From assembly GCF_002733955.1 (NCBI RefSeq), contig NZ_NVXQ01000002.1, forward strand, positions 310,001 through 374,000: 64,000 nucleotides of DNA. The letters run 5' to 3'. Under the pieces are notes generated by a model that saw nothing but the letters and a program-made list of their open reading frames with translations, was not told the DNA's origin and made no database searches. This document shows positions 36,068 to 43,984 of the stretch, piece by piece. Within the stretch, counting starts at the first letter, position 1. Each line of letters opens with the position of its first letter. The DNA comes from Hoeflea sp. GTDB lineage: Bacteria > Pseudomonadota > Alphaproteobacteria > Rhizobiales > Rhizobiaceae. Position numbers and translations under genes: made by a program.

Positions 36068-36978
36068 CATCACCCCGTCGACCAGGTCTGGACGTAGAAG
36101 GCCTGGATGACGGGGGGCTGAATGATGAAAGCCTCGATGGCAACGGCTTGACCGAAAACACGGACGGCCTGCAAGGCGCCGCGGCTTCGGCCGGTGACCG
36201 CGGCGAGCCGCCCGAAGACGAACGCAACTACTTCGCCGAAAGCCGCCAGGGCAAGGCCAGGGGCCGCGCGCTTGAGAGTGATCCGCGCGCCGCTACGGTC
36301 AATCCGGAAGAGCATTTCCATGGCCATCGCGATCGGCTGCGCCAGCGCTTCCGCGACGGTGGTGATGGCGCGCTGGCCGATTACGAATTGCTTGAACTGC
36401 TGCTGTTCAGACTGATCCCGCGCCGCGACACGAAGCCGATTGCCAAGGCGCTTCTCGCAAGGTTCGGATCGCTTCCGGAGGTGCTTGGCGCCCCGGTTCG
36501 ATTGCTGACCGAAGTCAAAGGCGTGGGCGACAGTGTTGCGACCGATCTCAAGCTGGTCGCCTCGATCGCCCATCGCATGCTCAAGGGCGAACTTAGGGGC
36601 CGGCAGGTTCTTGCATCCTGGTCCTCGGTGATCGAATATTGCCGCGCAGCGATGGCGTTCGAAGCCCGCGAACAGTTCCGCGTGCTGTTTCTCGACAAGA
36701 AGAACGCGCTGATTGCCGACGAGGTTCAGCAGACCGGCACCGTCGATCACACCCCGGTCTATCCGCGCGAAGTGGTCAAGCGGGCGCTGGAACTCTCGGC
36801 AACCGCCATCATCCTGGTGCACAACCATCCCTCGGGTGATCCGACGCCGTCACGCGCCGACATCGAGATGACCAAGCTGATCATCGACACCGCCCGGCCG
36901 CTCGGCATCACCGTGCATGACCACATCATCATCGGCAAGGATGGTCATGCCAGCCTCAAGGGGTTGAAACTGGTCTGA
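36064..36978 (+). CDS. radC: RadC family JAMM-domain protein with a long N-terminal extension
   Basis: A 304-residue protein. Residues 85-300 are the RadC core: the helix-hairpin-helix VKGVGDSVA and the metalloprotease-like JAMM motif [14 protein letters not shown] with His253, His255 and Asp266. The first 80 residues are an unusual low-complexity stretch rich in Gly, Asp, Glu and Leu with short imperfect repeats (GLDD, GLND, SLDG). RadC is no longer thought to be a classical repair protein and its function is open. It overlaps map by four bases. An internal start is possible but less likely given the coupling. Confidence 0.9.
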   Translation: MTSPRRPGLDVEGLDDGGLNDESLDGNGLTENTDGLQGAAASAGDRGEPPEDERNYFAESRQGKARGRALESDPRAATVNPEEHFHGHRDRLRQRFRDGGDGALADYELLELLLFRLIPRRDTKPIAKALLARFGSLPEVLGAPVRLLTEVKGVGDSVATDLKLVASIAHRMLKGELRGRQVLASWSSVIEYCRAAMAFEAREQFRVLFLDKKNALIADEVQQTGTVDHTPVYPREVVKRALELSATAIILVHNHPSGDPTPSRADIEMTKLIIDTARPLGITVHDHIIIGKDGHASLKGLKLV

Positions 36979-36982
36979 ATGG

Positions 36983-37004
36983 CAGTGTTGGCTTGAAAAC
37001 ACTG
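36983..37004. terminator. Hairpin after radC
   Basis: A 7-bp perfect stem (CAGTGTT with AACACTG) lies just after the radC stop codon. A second imperfect stem of C and G runs sits at 37014-37041. Neither has a long T run. They lie between convergent radC and the photolyase gene, so they may end both transcripts. Confidence 0.45.
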
Positions 37005-37069
37005 TTGGGCGAAGCCCCCGCAATTGCCAGGTATTGGGGGCAGTTTATTGCGTGGGCCTCAGCTCAAAC

Positions 37070-38635
37070 TCAGGTGTAGTCAGACCGCATTTCAGGCCCT
37101 TCCAGGAAAGCTTCTGAATCCGACTTCACCGTCTTAAGACGATCCGCAGACATGCGATCGAGTGACCCCAAGATCAATCCCATGCGGTGGTTCTGCTTCA
37201 GCAGTTGCTTGTTCCTGTCGAGGAAATTCCAGTACAAATAGTTGAAAGGACAAGCCGTTTCGCCCTCCTTCTTTTTCACCTTGTAACTGCACCGGTCGCA
37301 GTAATCGCTCATCCGGTTGATATAGGCGCCGGACGCCGCGTAGGGTTTGGAGGCCACGAACCCGCCATCCGCAAACAGCGCCATGCCGAGCACATTGGGC
37401 ATTTCGACCCATTCATAGGCGTCGGAATAGACGATCAGAAACCACTCCTGCACCGCTTTGGGATCAATGCCGGCGATAAGGCAGAAATTGCCGATCACCA
37501 TCAACCGCTGAATATGGTGCGCATAGGCGTTCGCGCGGGTTTCCGAAATAGCCTGGGAGAGACAGTTCATTTTCGTCTCGCCGGTCCAGAAAAAGCCAGG
37601 CAGCGGCCGTGTTGCGTCGAGCGCATTGCTGTTTGCATAGTCAGGCATCTTCAGCCAGTAGACACCGCGTATGAATTCCCGCCACCCGATGATCTGGCGA
37701 ATAAAACCCTCGACCGCATTGAGCGGCGCCTTGCCCTCCCGGTACGCTGCTTGCGCCTTGTCACAGCATTCACGCGGTCCGAGAAGGCCGCAATTCATCA
37801 AGCTGGACAGATGACTGTGAAACAGCAGTGGCTCGCCCTGTTTCATCGCATCCTGCCAGTCGCCAAACCCCGGCAGGGCTTCCTCGACAAACCAGTCGAG
37901 ATACGCGAGTGCATCATCGCGCGTCACCGGATAATCGAATGGCTCGAGATCGCCAAAATGATCGGCAAATTCGGTCCCGACCAGCTCGACAACCTCCTTC
38001 GTGGTATCATCGGCTTTGAAAACCGGGCGGGTCGGGATGGCCACGTTATCGGCCAGCGCCTTGCGGTTTTCGGCGTCATAATTCCACGCCCCGCCTTCGG
38101 GTGCGCCCTTGCTCATCAAATAACCGGTACGCCGCCGCATTTCCCGGTAGAAATACTCCATTCTCAGGCTTTTGGGGTGCTGGCCGTCCTCTCCGGTCGC
38201 CCAGGCAACAAAATCTTCATGACTTGCCAGGAAACGCGTGTCGGACCGGATCTCCAGGTCTGCGTCGAGTTCTTCCCGCCAGTTTTCAGCGGCCTCGAGA
38301 CCGCGCACTTCCGAAGGCTCGGTCATCACCACGCGGCGCACCTGATGCCGGTCGATTGCCGACGCAAGTGCTGATCCCAGTTCACCGGGATTATCATCGG
38401 CATCAAGTTTGACATAGTCGACCTCAAAGCCTTCGGCCCGCAAGTCGTCGGCAAAATGACGCATGGCGGAAAACAGAAATGCAATCTTCTTCTTGTGATG
38501 CCGTACGAATGTGGCCTCGCCCGACACCTCCGCCATCAAGATCACATCACGCTTCGGATCGGCATCGCTCAGGCTTGAAAGATCACGCGACAGCTGATCC
38601 CCAAGCACAAAGCGCAACACCTTTTCTTTTCCCAT
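37070..38635 (-). CDS. Iron-sulfur (6-4) photolyase / FeS-BCP family protein (PhrB-like)
   Basis: A 521-residue member of the FeS bacterial cryptochrome and photolyase family. The four cysteines that bind the [4Fe-4S] cluster are Cys358, Cys446, Cys449 and Cys462; each is exactly eight positions later than C350, C438, C441 and C454 of Agrobacterium PhrB, which repairs (6-4) photoproducts and uses FAD plus a ribolumazine antenna. The ATG at 38633-38635 is chosen because GGAG lies six bases before it, whereas an ATG two codons earlier abuts that GGAG. It stands alone and is convergent with radC. Confidence 0.9.
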   Translation of the reverse strand: MGKEKVLRFVLGDQLSRDLSSLSDADPKRDVILMAEVSGEATFVRHHKKKIAFLFSAMRHFADDLRAEGFEVDYVKLDADDNPGELGSALASAIDRHQVRRVVMTEPSEVRGLEAAENWREELDADLEIRSDTRFLASHEDFVAWATGEDGQHPKSLRMEYFYREMRRRTGYLMSKGAPEGGAWNYDAENRKALADNVAIPTRPVFKADDTTKEVVELVGTEFADHFGDLEPFDYPVTRDDALAYLDWFVEEALPGFGDWQDAMKQGEPLLFHSHLSSLMNCGLLGPRECCDKAQAAYREGKAPLNAVEGFIRQIIGWREFIRGVYWLKMPDYANSNALDATRPLPGFFWTGETKMNCLSQAISETRANAYAHHIQRLMVIGNFCLIAGIDPKAVQEWFLIVYSDAYEWVEMPNVLGMALFADGGFVASKPYAASGAYINRMSDYCDRCSYKVKKKEGETACPFNYLYWNFLDRNKQLLKQNHRMGLILGSLDRMSADRLKTVKSDSEAFLEGPEMRSDYT

Positions 38636-38773
38636 CAGCATCTCCGGTTAACGTCAAGGCCGCCACACGCAGCGCCTTCCTCTGACCTACGCTATACGGC
38701 ACGTTGCAGATCGCCTGAGAAAGAAAACCTATCAAAATTTCCGCAATTTGACCGAGGACGGGAACACAAACGC

Positions 38774-38802
38774 AAAACGCCGGAGCAAAGCTCCGGCGTT
38801 TT
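38774..38802 (-). terminator. Terminator of tig
   Basis: A near-perfect palindromic stem (AACGCCGGAGC with GCTCCGGCGTT, three-base loop) has A residues on one side and T residues on the other, so it works on both strands. It lies 26 bases after the tig stop codon. Confidence 0.85.
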
Positions 38803-38827
38803 CAACTCTGTTTGTCTGGACTGTGGC

Positions 38828-40249
38828 TTATTCAGCCGCAGTGTCGTCCTTCTTGGCGGCCTTCTTCTTGGCAGGCGCCTTCTTCTTCGCTGCCGGCTTT
38901 TCAGAGGCTTCCGCCTCGTCTTCAGCCATCAGCTCATCCTTGGTCACCGTCTTGTCCGTCACGTCGATCATGGTCATCAGGTGATCAATGGTCTTTTCTT
39001 CGAAGATCGGAGCGCGCAGCGAGGCGACAGCGCCGGGAGTCTTCTGGAAATATTCGTAGATTTCCTGTTCCTGACCCGGGAACTTGCGGACCTGCTCGAA
39101 CAGCGAGCGCTGCAGTTCGTCATCACTGACCTCGACACCGGCTTCTTCGCCGATCTTGGAAAGCACCAGTCCGAGACGGACGCGGCGCTCTGCCAGCGTG
39201 CGGTACTCTTCGCGCGCAGCTTCCTCGGTGGTGTCCTCGTCGGCGAAGGTCTTGCCGTTGTCCGACAGTTCCTGGTTGATCTGGCGCCAGATGCTTTCGA
39301 ACTCGGCGTCAACCAGCTTGGAAGGCGTATCGAACTTGTGCGCTTCGTCGAGCTGATCGAGGATCTGCCGCTTCAGCTTCTGACGCGTCACCTGGCCATA
39401 CTGGTCTTCGATCTGCGAACGCACGATTTCGCGCAGCTTGTCCGCCGAATCCAGACCAAGCGTCTTGGCCAGCTCGTCGTTGATTTCCAGCTCGCCAGGT
39501 GCGGCAATCGACTTCACCTTGATGTCGAAAGTGGCTTCCTTGCCGGCAAGATGGGCTGCCTGGTAGTCGGCCGGGAACGTGACCGTGATCACCTTATCGT
39601 CGCCTTCCTTGAGACCGATCAGCTGTTCTTCGAAACCGGGAATGAACCGGTTCGAGCCGATCACCAGCTCGGCATCCTGGTCCGCGCCGCCTTCGAAAGG
39701 CTCGCCGTCGACCTTGCCGAGGTAATCGATCGTCACCTTGTCGCCATCGGCGGCCTTGCCGGACTTGGGCTCGAATGTGCGGCTGTTTTCAGCCACGCGA
39801 AGCACCTGCTCCTCGACTTCTTCGGCCGGAACCTCGACAACCTCACGGACAACCTTGACCTTCGACATGTCGGCGAGGTCAAAAGCCGGAATGACTTCAT
39901 AGGCAATGTTGAATTCGAAATCTGCATCACCGTTGAGGATAGCATCAGCTTCCTTTTCGTCTTCGGTCATGGTGATTTCGGGCTGGGTAGCGGAACGTTC
40001 GCCACGCTCGGCCAGGATCGCTGTCGGCTTTTCCTGGATCATTTCATTGACCAGCTGGGCCATGATCGACTTGCCGTACATCTTTTTCAGATGCGAGATC
40101 GGCACCTTGCCGGGGCGGAAGCCCTTGATCTGCATCTTGCCCTTGGCTTCGGCAAGCTTCTCGTTCATCTGCGCTGCCATGTCCGCAGCGGGAACGACAA
40201 CCTTCAATTCGCGCTTCAGCCCTTCGGCAAGCGTTTCGGTAACCTGCAT
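38828..40249 (-). CDS. tig: Trigger factor
   Basis: A 473-residue ribosome-associated chaperone and peptidyl-prolyl isomerase. The N-terminal ribosome-binding segment GFRPGKVP is present (about 43-50), the FKBP-like middle domain has [11 protein letters not shown], and the long helical C-terminal domain forms the cradle. The last 35 residues are Lys, Ala and Glu-rich and probably disordered, a common alphaproteobacterial extension. The ATG at 40247-40249 is preceded by GAAGG and matches the usual MQVTET start; the upstream extension of 30 residues is spurious. The tRNA-Leu gene is upstream on the same strand. Confidence 0.95.
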   Translation of the reverse strand: MQVTETLAEGLKRELKVVVPAADMAAQMNEKLAEAKGKMQIKGFRPGKVPISHLKKMYGKSIMAQLVNEMIQEKPTAILAERGERSATQPEITMTEDEKEADAILNGDADFEFNIAYEVIPAFDLADMSKVKVVREVVEVPAEEVEEQVLRVAENSRTFEPKSGKAADGDKVTIDYLGKVDGEPFEGGADQDAELVIGSNRFIPGFEEQLIGLKEGDDKVITVTFPADYQAAHLAGKEATFDIKVKSIAAPGELEINDELAKTLGLDSADKLREIVRSQIEDQYGQVTRQKLKRQILDQLDEAHKFDTPSKLVDAEFESIWRQINQELSDNGKTFADEDTTEEAAREEYRTLAERRVRLGLVLSKIGEEAGVEVSDDELQRSLFEQVRKFPGQEQEIYEYFQKTPGAVASLRAPIFEEKTIDHLMTMIDVTDKTVTKDELMAEDEAEASEKPAAKKKAPAKKKAAKKDDTAAE

Positions 40250-40427
40250 GTTCAAACCTTCATTTCCTCGCGACTGCGACCGTTCGGGTTGGCCCCGCGA
40301 CTGGGCCGGTGCTCCGGCGTCGCTTGTGGCTTTCTTCATTATAAGCCCCAGACCGGATCAACCGACTGAACGCCTTCGTGCTGCCCTGTCATCCCACGCC
40401 CTGTGGCGATCGAACCGGACTGTAATT

Positions 40428-40512
<85 letters not shown>

Positions 40513-40662
40513 CTTTAGGGCCGCAAAACCACGCTCGCGCGAGGCGACCCTGAACGCGGTCGCTCTATATCACCCGATTGGCAGTGATCAAAGGAAAAAT
40601 CACCCGATAGAGCACGGTTTGTACGATTGCATACCGAGCCAGGCGAATTCTAAGCCGGCTTT

Positions 40663-41271
40663 TCAATAGAGCGGCTCTTCGTAAAGGGCTTTTCCGTCGA
40701 TCATGATGCGGGCGATCTGCGCATCGCCCTTGTCTGATATGCGCACGGCTACCGTCGTCCGCTGCTGGTTGCGGGCGGCTTCGATCTCCAGCCCCTCACC
40801 TTCCGGCACGTAGTAACGCTCGATCCCGAAACTGAGAGAAAGCTGGCCAGCGACGGCTTCCGAGGAACCGGAGCGGGTCCATCTGGTCGGATTGCTCCTG
40901 AGAAAGATCTCTCCAGGGGCGCGGTTGACCGGCGTGTTCAGGCTGACCGCCTTGACCACACCCAGACCGTCCTCGCCGTCATGCAGCGTCAACCAGAGCC
41001 TCACCGGCCCGTCATGCGCCGGCAGTTCGCCTTTAAACAGCGATCCATCGACATTGGAAATCTCCTCATAGCGCAACCTCACATAATCCCCGCGCATGAG
41101 ATCCCTGGGATCGACCGGCGCCGTCTTGAAGACGATTTCGGCACCATTCCGCAAGATCGCGGCACGATCGAGAATCATCCACCCGGGCAGTCCGATCAAC
41201 ACGCAGCCTGCAAGCAGAAGAGCCAGCACCGGGTGGATCTCGCGCCGCAACAATTGCCCGAGCGCCCTCAT
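40663..41271 (-). CDS. GDYXXLXY-domain protein
   Basis: A 202-residue protein with one N-terminal membrane helix (about 15-35) and a periplasmic domain holding the family motif GDYVRLRY at about 61-68. Such proteins are nearly always encoded next to DUF2157 membrane proteins, as here, with a four-base overlap (41268-41271), so the two probably form a membrane complex. The function of the pair is unknown. No lipobox or cleavage site is evident. Confidence 0.88.
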   Translation of the reverse strand: MRALGQLLRREIHPVLALLLAGCVLIGLPGWMILDRAAILRNGAEIVFKTAPVDPRDLMRGDYVRLRYEEISNVDGSLFKGELPAHDGPVRLWLTLHDGEDGLGVVKAVSLNTPVNRAPGEIFLRSNPTRWTRSGSSEAVAGQLSLSFGIERYYVPEGEGLEIEAARNQQRTTVAVRISDKGDAQIARIMIDGKALYEEPLY

Positions 41272-42383
41272 GTCTGAACCCCTTCTTTCTTGAACCGCTT
41301 TTCAAGACGCATCATCGCGTAGGCCATTGCCGCCAGAACCAGCCCCCCGAAAAACAGGAAGCCCGCGCTTCCGAGCAGCGACCCAAGCGTTTCCCCGACG
41401 ATGTAGATCGTCTCGCAGCTGAAGGCGAAATAGGCGAAGCGCCGAATCAACCGGTTCTCCCCACCCGCCACCACCAGCACGCCGACACTGGTTCCCAGCA
41501 CCAGCGCTGCAAATGCCATGATCCCGGGCAGGCTGGTGATCTCGGCATCTGCCTGTACCATCCCGAGACCGCCAAGCAGAAGCACGGCTCCATAGGCTGA
41601 CAGGGTCCCATGCCTTGAAAACGGAGCATCTGACTGCAGCGGCATCAGCGATCCGGCGGCAAACGCCACGGCACCGATTGCAGCCAGCAGGTAGCTCGGG
41701 TTCAGCTCTGTTGCCTCCTCGGCAATCCAGACCACCGCGCAAAGCAGCATGACTGCGCCAAGGTGCCCGGCCATGACCGACCGGGACCGCCACGCCGCTA
41801 CACCCACCGCGGCCGTGACAACCAGAGCCACGATATAGCCCGCCAGGTCAGGACCATGCCAGGAACTGAAGATTCCCAGCCCGTCCGACACGGTGAACAG
41901 GTAGCCCAGAGCCAGCAAACCTGCGCTGATCGCAGCCATAGGGGAAGAATACGTGACCGACACGACGAGCGCGCCGATGGTCCAGCTCAGCATGAAAGCC
42001 GCCTCGTCGCCGCTGAGATGATACATTTGCCCGACAAGGGCAACCCCGGCACCAAAACACAAAAGCGTAAACACCAGCAGTGCCTCGGCAATCCAGTGGG
42101 CGTTCCGGAGGACCGCAAATGTCGCTCCTGACAGCCCCCCTATTATAAAGACTAAGATCATCGCCACGCGCAGCGGGCGGGCGATCAACTCCCAGTTGGC
42201 CGCCACGAGCGCGATGACAGCCGCACCAAAAAGCACGGCAGCAAGAACGGCCAGCACGCTCGAGAGGTTCAAACCGGTGTGGCGACGGTCATGATCACGG
42301 AGCAAGGCAGCACCCTGGCCCGCATCCAGCAAACCGCCGCGAATCCACTCTTCAATCTCGCGCGACAAATATCTCCGCAGCAT
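41268..42383 (-). CDS. DUF2157 multi-pass membrane protein
   Basis: A 371-residue protein. The first 40 residues form a cytoplasmic DUF2157 segment (REIEEWIRGGLLD), followed by about eleven hydrophobic helices. It shares a four-base overlap with the GDYXXLXY gene downstream and surely works with it. No transporter motif is recognised. The gene begins its own operon; 270 bases upstream lie before the first DUF1127 gene, which is divergent. Confidence 0.85.
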   Translation of the reverse strand: MLRRYLSREIEEWIRGGLLDAGQGAALLRDHDRRHTGLNLSSVLAVLAAVLFGAAVIALVAANWELIARPLRVAMILVFIIGGLSGATFAVLRNAHWIAEALLVFTLLCFGAGVALVGQMYHLSGDEAAFMLSWTIGALVVSVTYSSPMAAISAGLLALGYLFTVSDGLGIFSSWHGPDLAGYIVALVVTAAVGVAAWRSRSVMAGHLGAVMLLCAVVWIAEEATELNPSYLLAAIGAVAFAAGSLMPLQSDAPFSRHGTLSAYGAVLLLGGLGMVQADAEITSLPGIMAFAALVLGTSVGVLVVAGGENRLIRRFAYFAFSCETIYIVGETLGSLLGSAGFLFFGGLVLAAMAYAMMRLEKRFKKEGVQT

Positions 42384-42559
42384 GATGCGATTCTTCCCTT
42401 GAACTGGTCTGAGTTGAGACTACATCAGCAGCCGACAAGGGCCAACGATGGCATAACAGGCACTTTGCCCCTCATCATCACGAAATTGCACAGCTATGAG
42501 GCAAACCGGGCCGATTCCCCGTCTAGCCATGCAATCTCGGAATAGCTTCCATGATTATA

Positions 42560-42594
42560 TTGCACTGCACAAATCGATTGAATGCCCCTATATT
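42560..42594 (+). promoter_or_regulatory. Conserved promoter-like element, copy 1
   Basis: TTGCACTGCACAA starts at 42560 and CCTATATT follows, with TATAT beginning 29 bases after the first T. The 13-base box has the T-N11-A spacing and TTG/CAA dyad typical of LysR-type regulator sites, and it overlaps the place of the -35 hexamer if TATATT is the -10. The same element with the same spacing precedes the other two DUF1127 genes. Confidence 0.65.
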
Positions 42595-42653
42595 CAAATC
42601 ATCGGAACGCCACGGTGGTGAGCCGAACAACAGCGGGACAGAGGATGACATCG

Positions 42654-42794
42654 ATGAAACTGATCAACTCCTTCGCCAGCTGGCGGAAATATCGCGAAAC
42701 ATGCGTCGAGCTGAACCGGCTTTCCGAACGCGAGTTGAGCGACATCGGCATGTCACGAAGCGATATCCCATTCGCTGCACGGCGCGCCCTGTAA
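42654..42794 (+). CDS. DUF1127 micro-protein, copy 1
   Basis: A 46-residue basic protein with the DUF1127 (YjiS-like) core: LNRLSERELSDIGMSRSDIPFAAR. The ATG at 42654 has AGAGG ending nine bases upstream; an ATG at 42645 is too close to it. DUF1127 proteins in Rhodobacter (CcaF1) bind RNA and affect sRNA processing; in Agrobacterium and Brucella they influence phosphate, fucose or stress traits. It is followed 13 bases after the stop codon by three tandem CCUCCUCCC hairpins, the same order as ccaF1-CcsR1-4. Confidence 0.9.
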   Translation: MKLINSFASWRKYRETCVELNRLSERELSDIGMSRSDIPFAARRAL

Positions 42795-42807
42795 GAAATT
42801 CAAGAAT

Positions 42808-42934
42808 TCGGAGCGGCCTCCTCCTCCTCCCAAATGCCGCTTCGATGTGACTGGTGTTCATCCTCCTCCCGAGCATCAGTCTCCCAAAATGACGCTCACC
42901 GGATCCTCCTCCCCCGGTGAGCGTTATTTTTTTG
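42808..42934 (+). ncRNA. Tandem CCUCCUCCC hairpin RNAs (cuckoo/CcsR-like)
   Basis: Three consecutive stem-loops follow the DUF1127 stop. Hairpin 1 (42808-42845): 10-bp stem, 18-base loop with a run of CCU repeats. Hairpin 2 (42849-42881): 11-bp stem with two G-U pairs, loop AUCCUCCUCCC. Hairpin 3 (42892-42924): perfect 11-bp stem, loop AUCCUCCUCCC, then seven T residues, so it is also the terminator. Each loop is an anti-Shine-Dalgarno sequence. In Rhodobacter sphaeroides such hairpins are cut out of a DUF1127 mRNA to give Hfq-dependent stress sRNAs. Whether they are separated here is inference. Confidence 0.82.
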
Positions 42935-43133
42935 TCCATTGCCCTGGTTGATCCTCCAGCAGCTGCGACGACATCGCTCCCCCACGCCAGATCCACATCA
43001 GACTACCTCGCCAGAGAAGCTTCTGTAGGCTTGTATCCGCAGGACCCCGCACCGCGACACATGCGATTCAGCCATACCTCGCAAGGGTTTGTTAAGTCGC
43101 ATTGCAGATTTCGCATGGCTCCTTTGCGATTTT

Positions 43134-43168
43134 TTGCACTGCACAAATCGATTGTAATCTCCTATATC
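43134..43168 (+). promoter_or_regulatory. Conserved promoter-like element, copy 2
   Basis: TTGCACTGCACAA starts at 43134 and the CCTATAT block follows, with TATAT 29 bases after the first T. The first 21 bases are identical to copy 1. It precedes the second DUF1127 gene by about 60 bases. Confidence 0.65.
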
Positions 43169-43227
43169 AGGATCAACGAAACGCGGCGCACTGATCACCA
43201 TCAGCGCCACATTGAAAGGAAAACACC

Positions 43228-43371
43228 ATGAACTTCCGTAAGGCTTACAAAGACTGGCGCGACTACCGCAACACCGTCAACGAACTGTCCCGCATGTCCG
43301 AACGCGAACTCAACGACCTCGGCATCTCCCGCGGCGACATCCCGTTCGTTGCTCGCCGTCCCGGCCAGTAA
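43228..43371 (+). CDS. DUF1127 micro-protein, copy 2
   Basis: A 47-residue protein too short for routine gene finding. It starts MNFRKAYKDWRDYR, and the DUF1127 core LSRMSERELNDLGISRGDIPF is clear and closer to copy 1 than copy 3 is. The ATG at 43228 has GAAAGGA about eight bases upstream. Unlike copy 1 it is followed not by CCUCCUCCC hairpins but by a normal terminator. Confidence 0.9.
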   Translation: MNFRKAYKDWRDYRNTVNELSRMSERELNDLGISRGDIPFVARRPGQ

Positions 43372-43388
43372 GAACTGAAGACCTCTGC

Positions 43389-43451
43389 CCGGTTCACCGA
43401 ACCGGACATTCAAAACGGCGCCCTGGCAACAGGGCGCTGTTTCTGTTTTGG
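43389..43451 (+). terminator. Tandem hairpins and terminator of DUF1127 copy 2
   Basis: First a 7-bp hairpin (CCGGTTC with GAACCGG), then a 9-bp stem (GGCGCCCTG with CAGGGCGCT, loop GCAA) followed by a T-rich run. Between here and copy 3 of the promoter element at 43640 nothing else is seen. Confidence 0.8.
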
Positions 43452-43639
43452 GCAATCATGCTGGACCCTGCTGCCGCCATGATCGCGCCCCGTCGCAATC
43501 GCTTTGATCGGGTTAGCAATCCCCGGCTCGCAATACCGGTAAACCGGCGATCCAGCGAGTGCCTGTTTTCTCGGCATCTTCAATGGTTGACGAAGCACTA
43601 ATCGAGCCATTCCGGCCGCGCATATCTGGGCTGCGATTA

Positions 43640-43674
43640 TTGCGCTGCACAATTGGGCGGCAAACGCCTATATG
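43640..43674 (+). promoter_or_regulatory. Conserved promoter-like element, copy 3
   Basis: TTGCGCTGCACAA starts at 43640 and CCTATAT follows at the same 29-base offset as in the other two copies, although the sequence between the two blocks differs. It precedes the third DUF1127 gene by about 65 bases. Conserved blocks with conserved spacing but a free spacer are what a real promoter would show. Confidence 0.65.
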
Positions 43675-43737
43675 ACAGGCATCAGAATGATTATTTCGAC
43701 ATCACCGCCCGTATCGGGCACACCCTAGGAGACTGCC

Positions 43738-43884
43738 ATGAAAATTCTCAGCAGAGCCCGCAGCTGGATGAAGTCTCGCCAGACCGCACAGCAGCTTGCA
43801 AACCTGTCCAACGAAACCCTGGCTGACATCGGCCTGACCCGTTTCGACATCGACAATGTGGCACGCGGCCTTCGTACCCGCTAA
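43738..43884 (+). CDS. DUF1127 micro-protein, copy 3
   Basis: A 48-residue protein, the most divergent of the three: MKILSRARSWMKSR, then LANLSNETLADIGLTRFDIDNVAR in place of the usual core. It keeps the LxxLSxxxLxDIGxxRxDI pattern. The ATG at 43738 has AGGAG seven bases upstream. It ends with its own terminator. Confidence 0.88.
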   Translation: MKILSRARSWMKSRQTAQQLANLSNETLADIGLTRFDIDNVARGLRTR

Positions 43885-43908
43885 TCGCATCTGTCATGAC
43901 CGTTCGTT

Positions 43909-43941
43909 ACGGCGTCCTCTGGGGCGCCGTTTTCGTTTTGA
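43909..43941 (+). terminator. Terminator of DUF1127 copy 3
   Basis: A 9-bp stem (ACGGCGTCC with GGGCGCCGT, one T-G pair) and four-base loop followed by a T-rich run, 24 bases after the stop codon. Confidence 0.85.
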
Positions 43942-43984
43942 GGTCGGATAAAACATCTTTGAGACGGCATCGCGCCCGTGGTAA

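Noticed and set aside
42917-43231. A 104-codon open frame between DUF1127 copies 1 and 2
   Set aside because: It begins inside the third hairpin, covers the second promoter element, and has no ribosome site or family.
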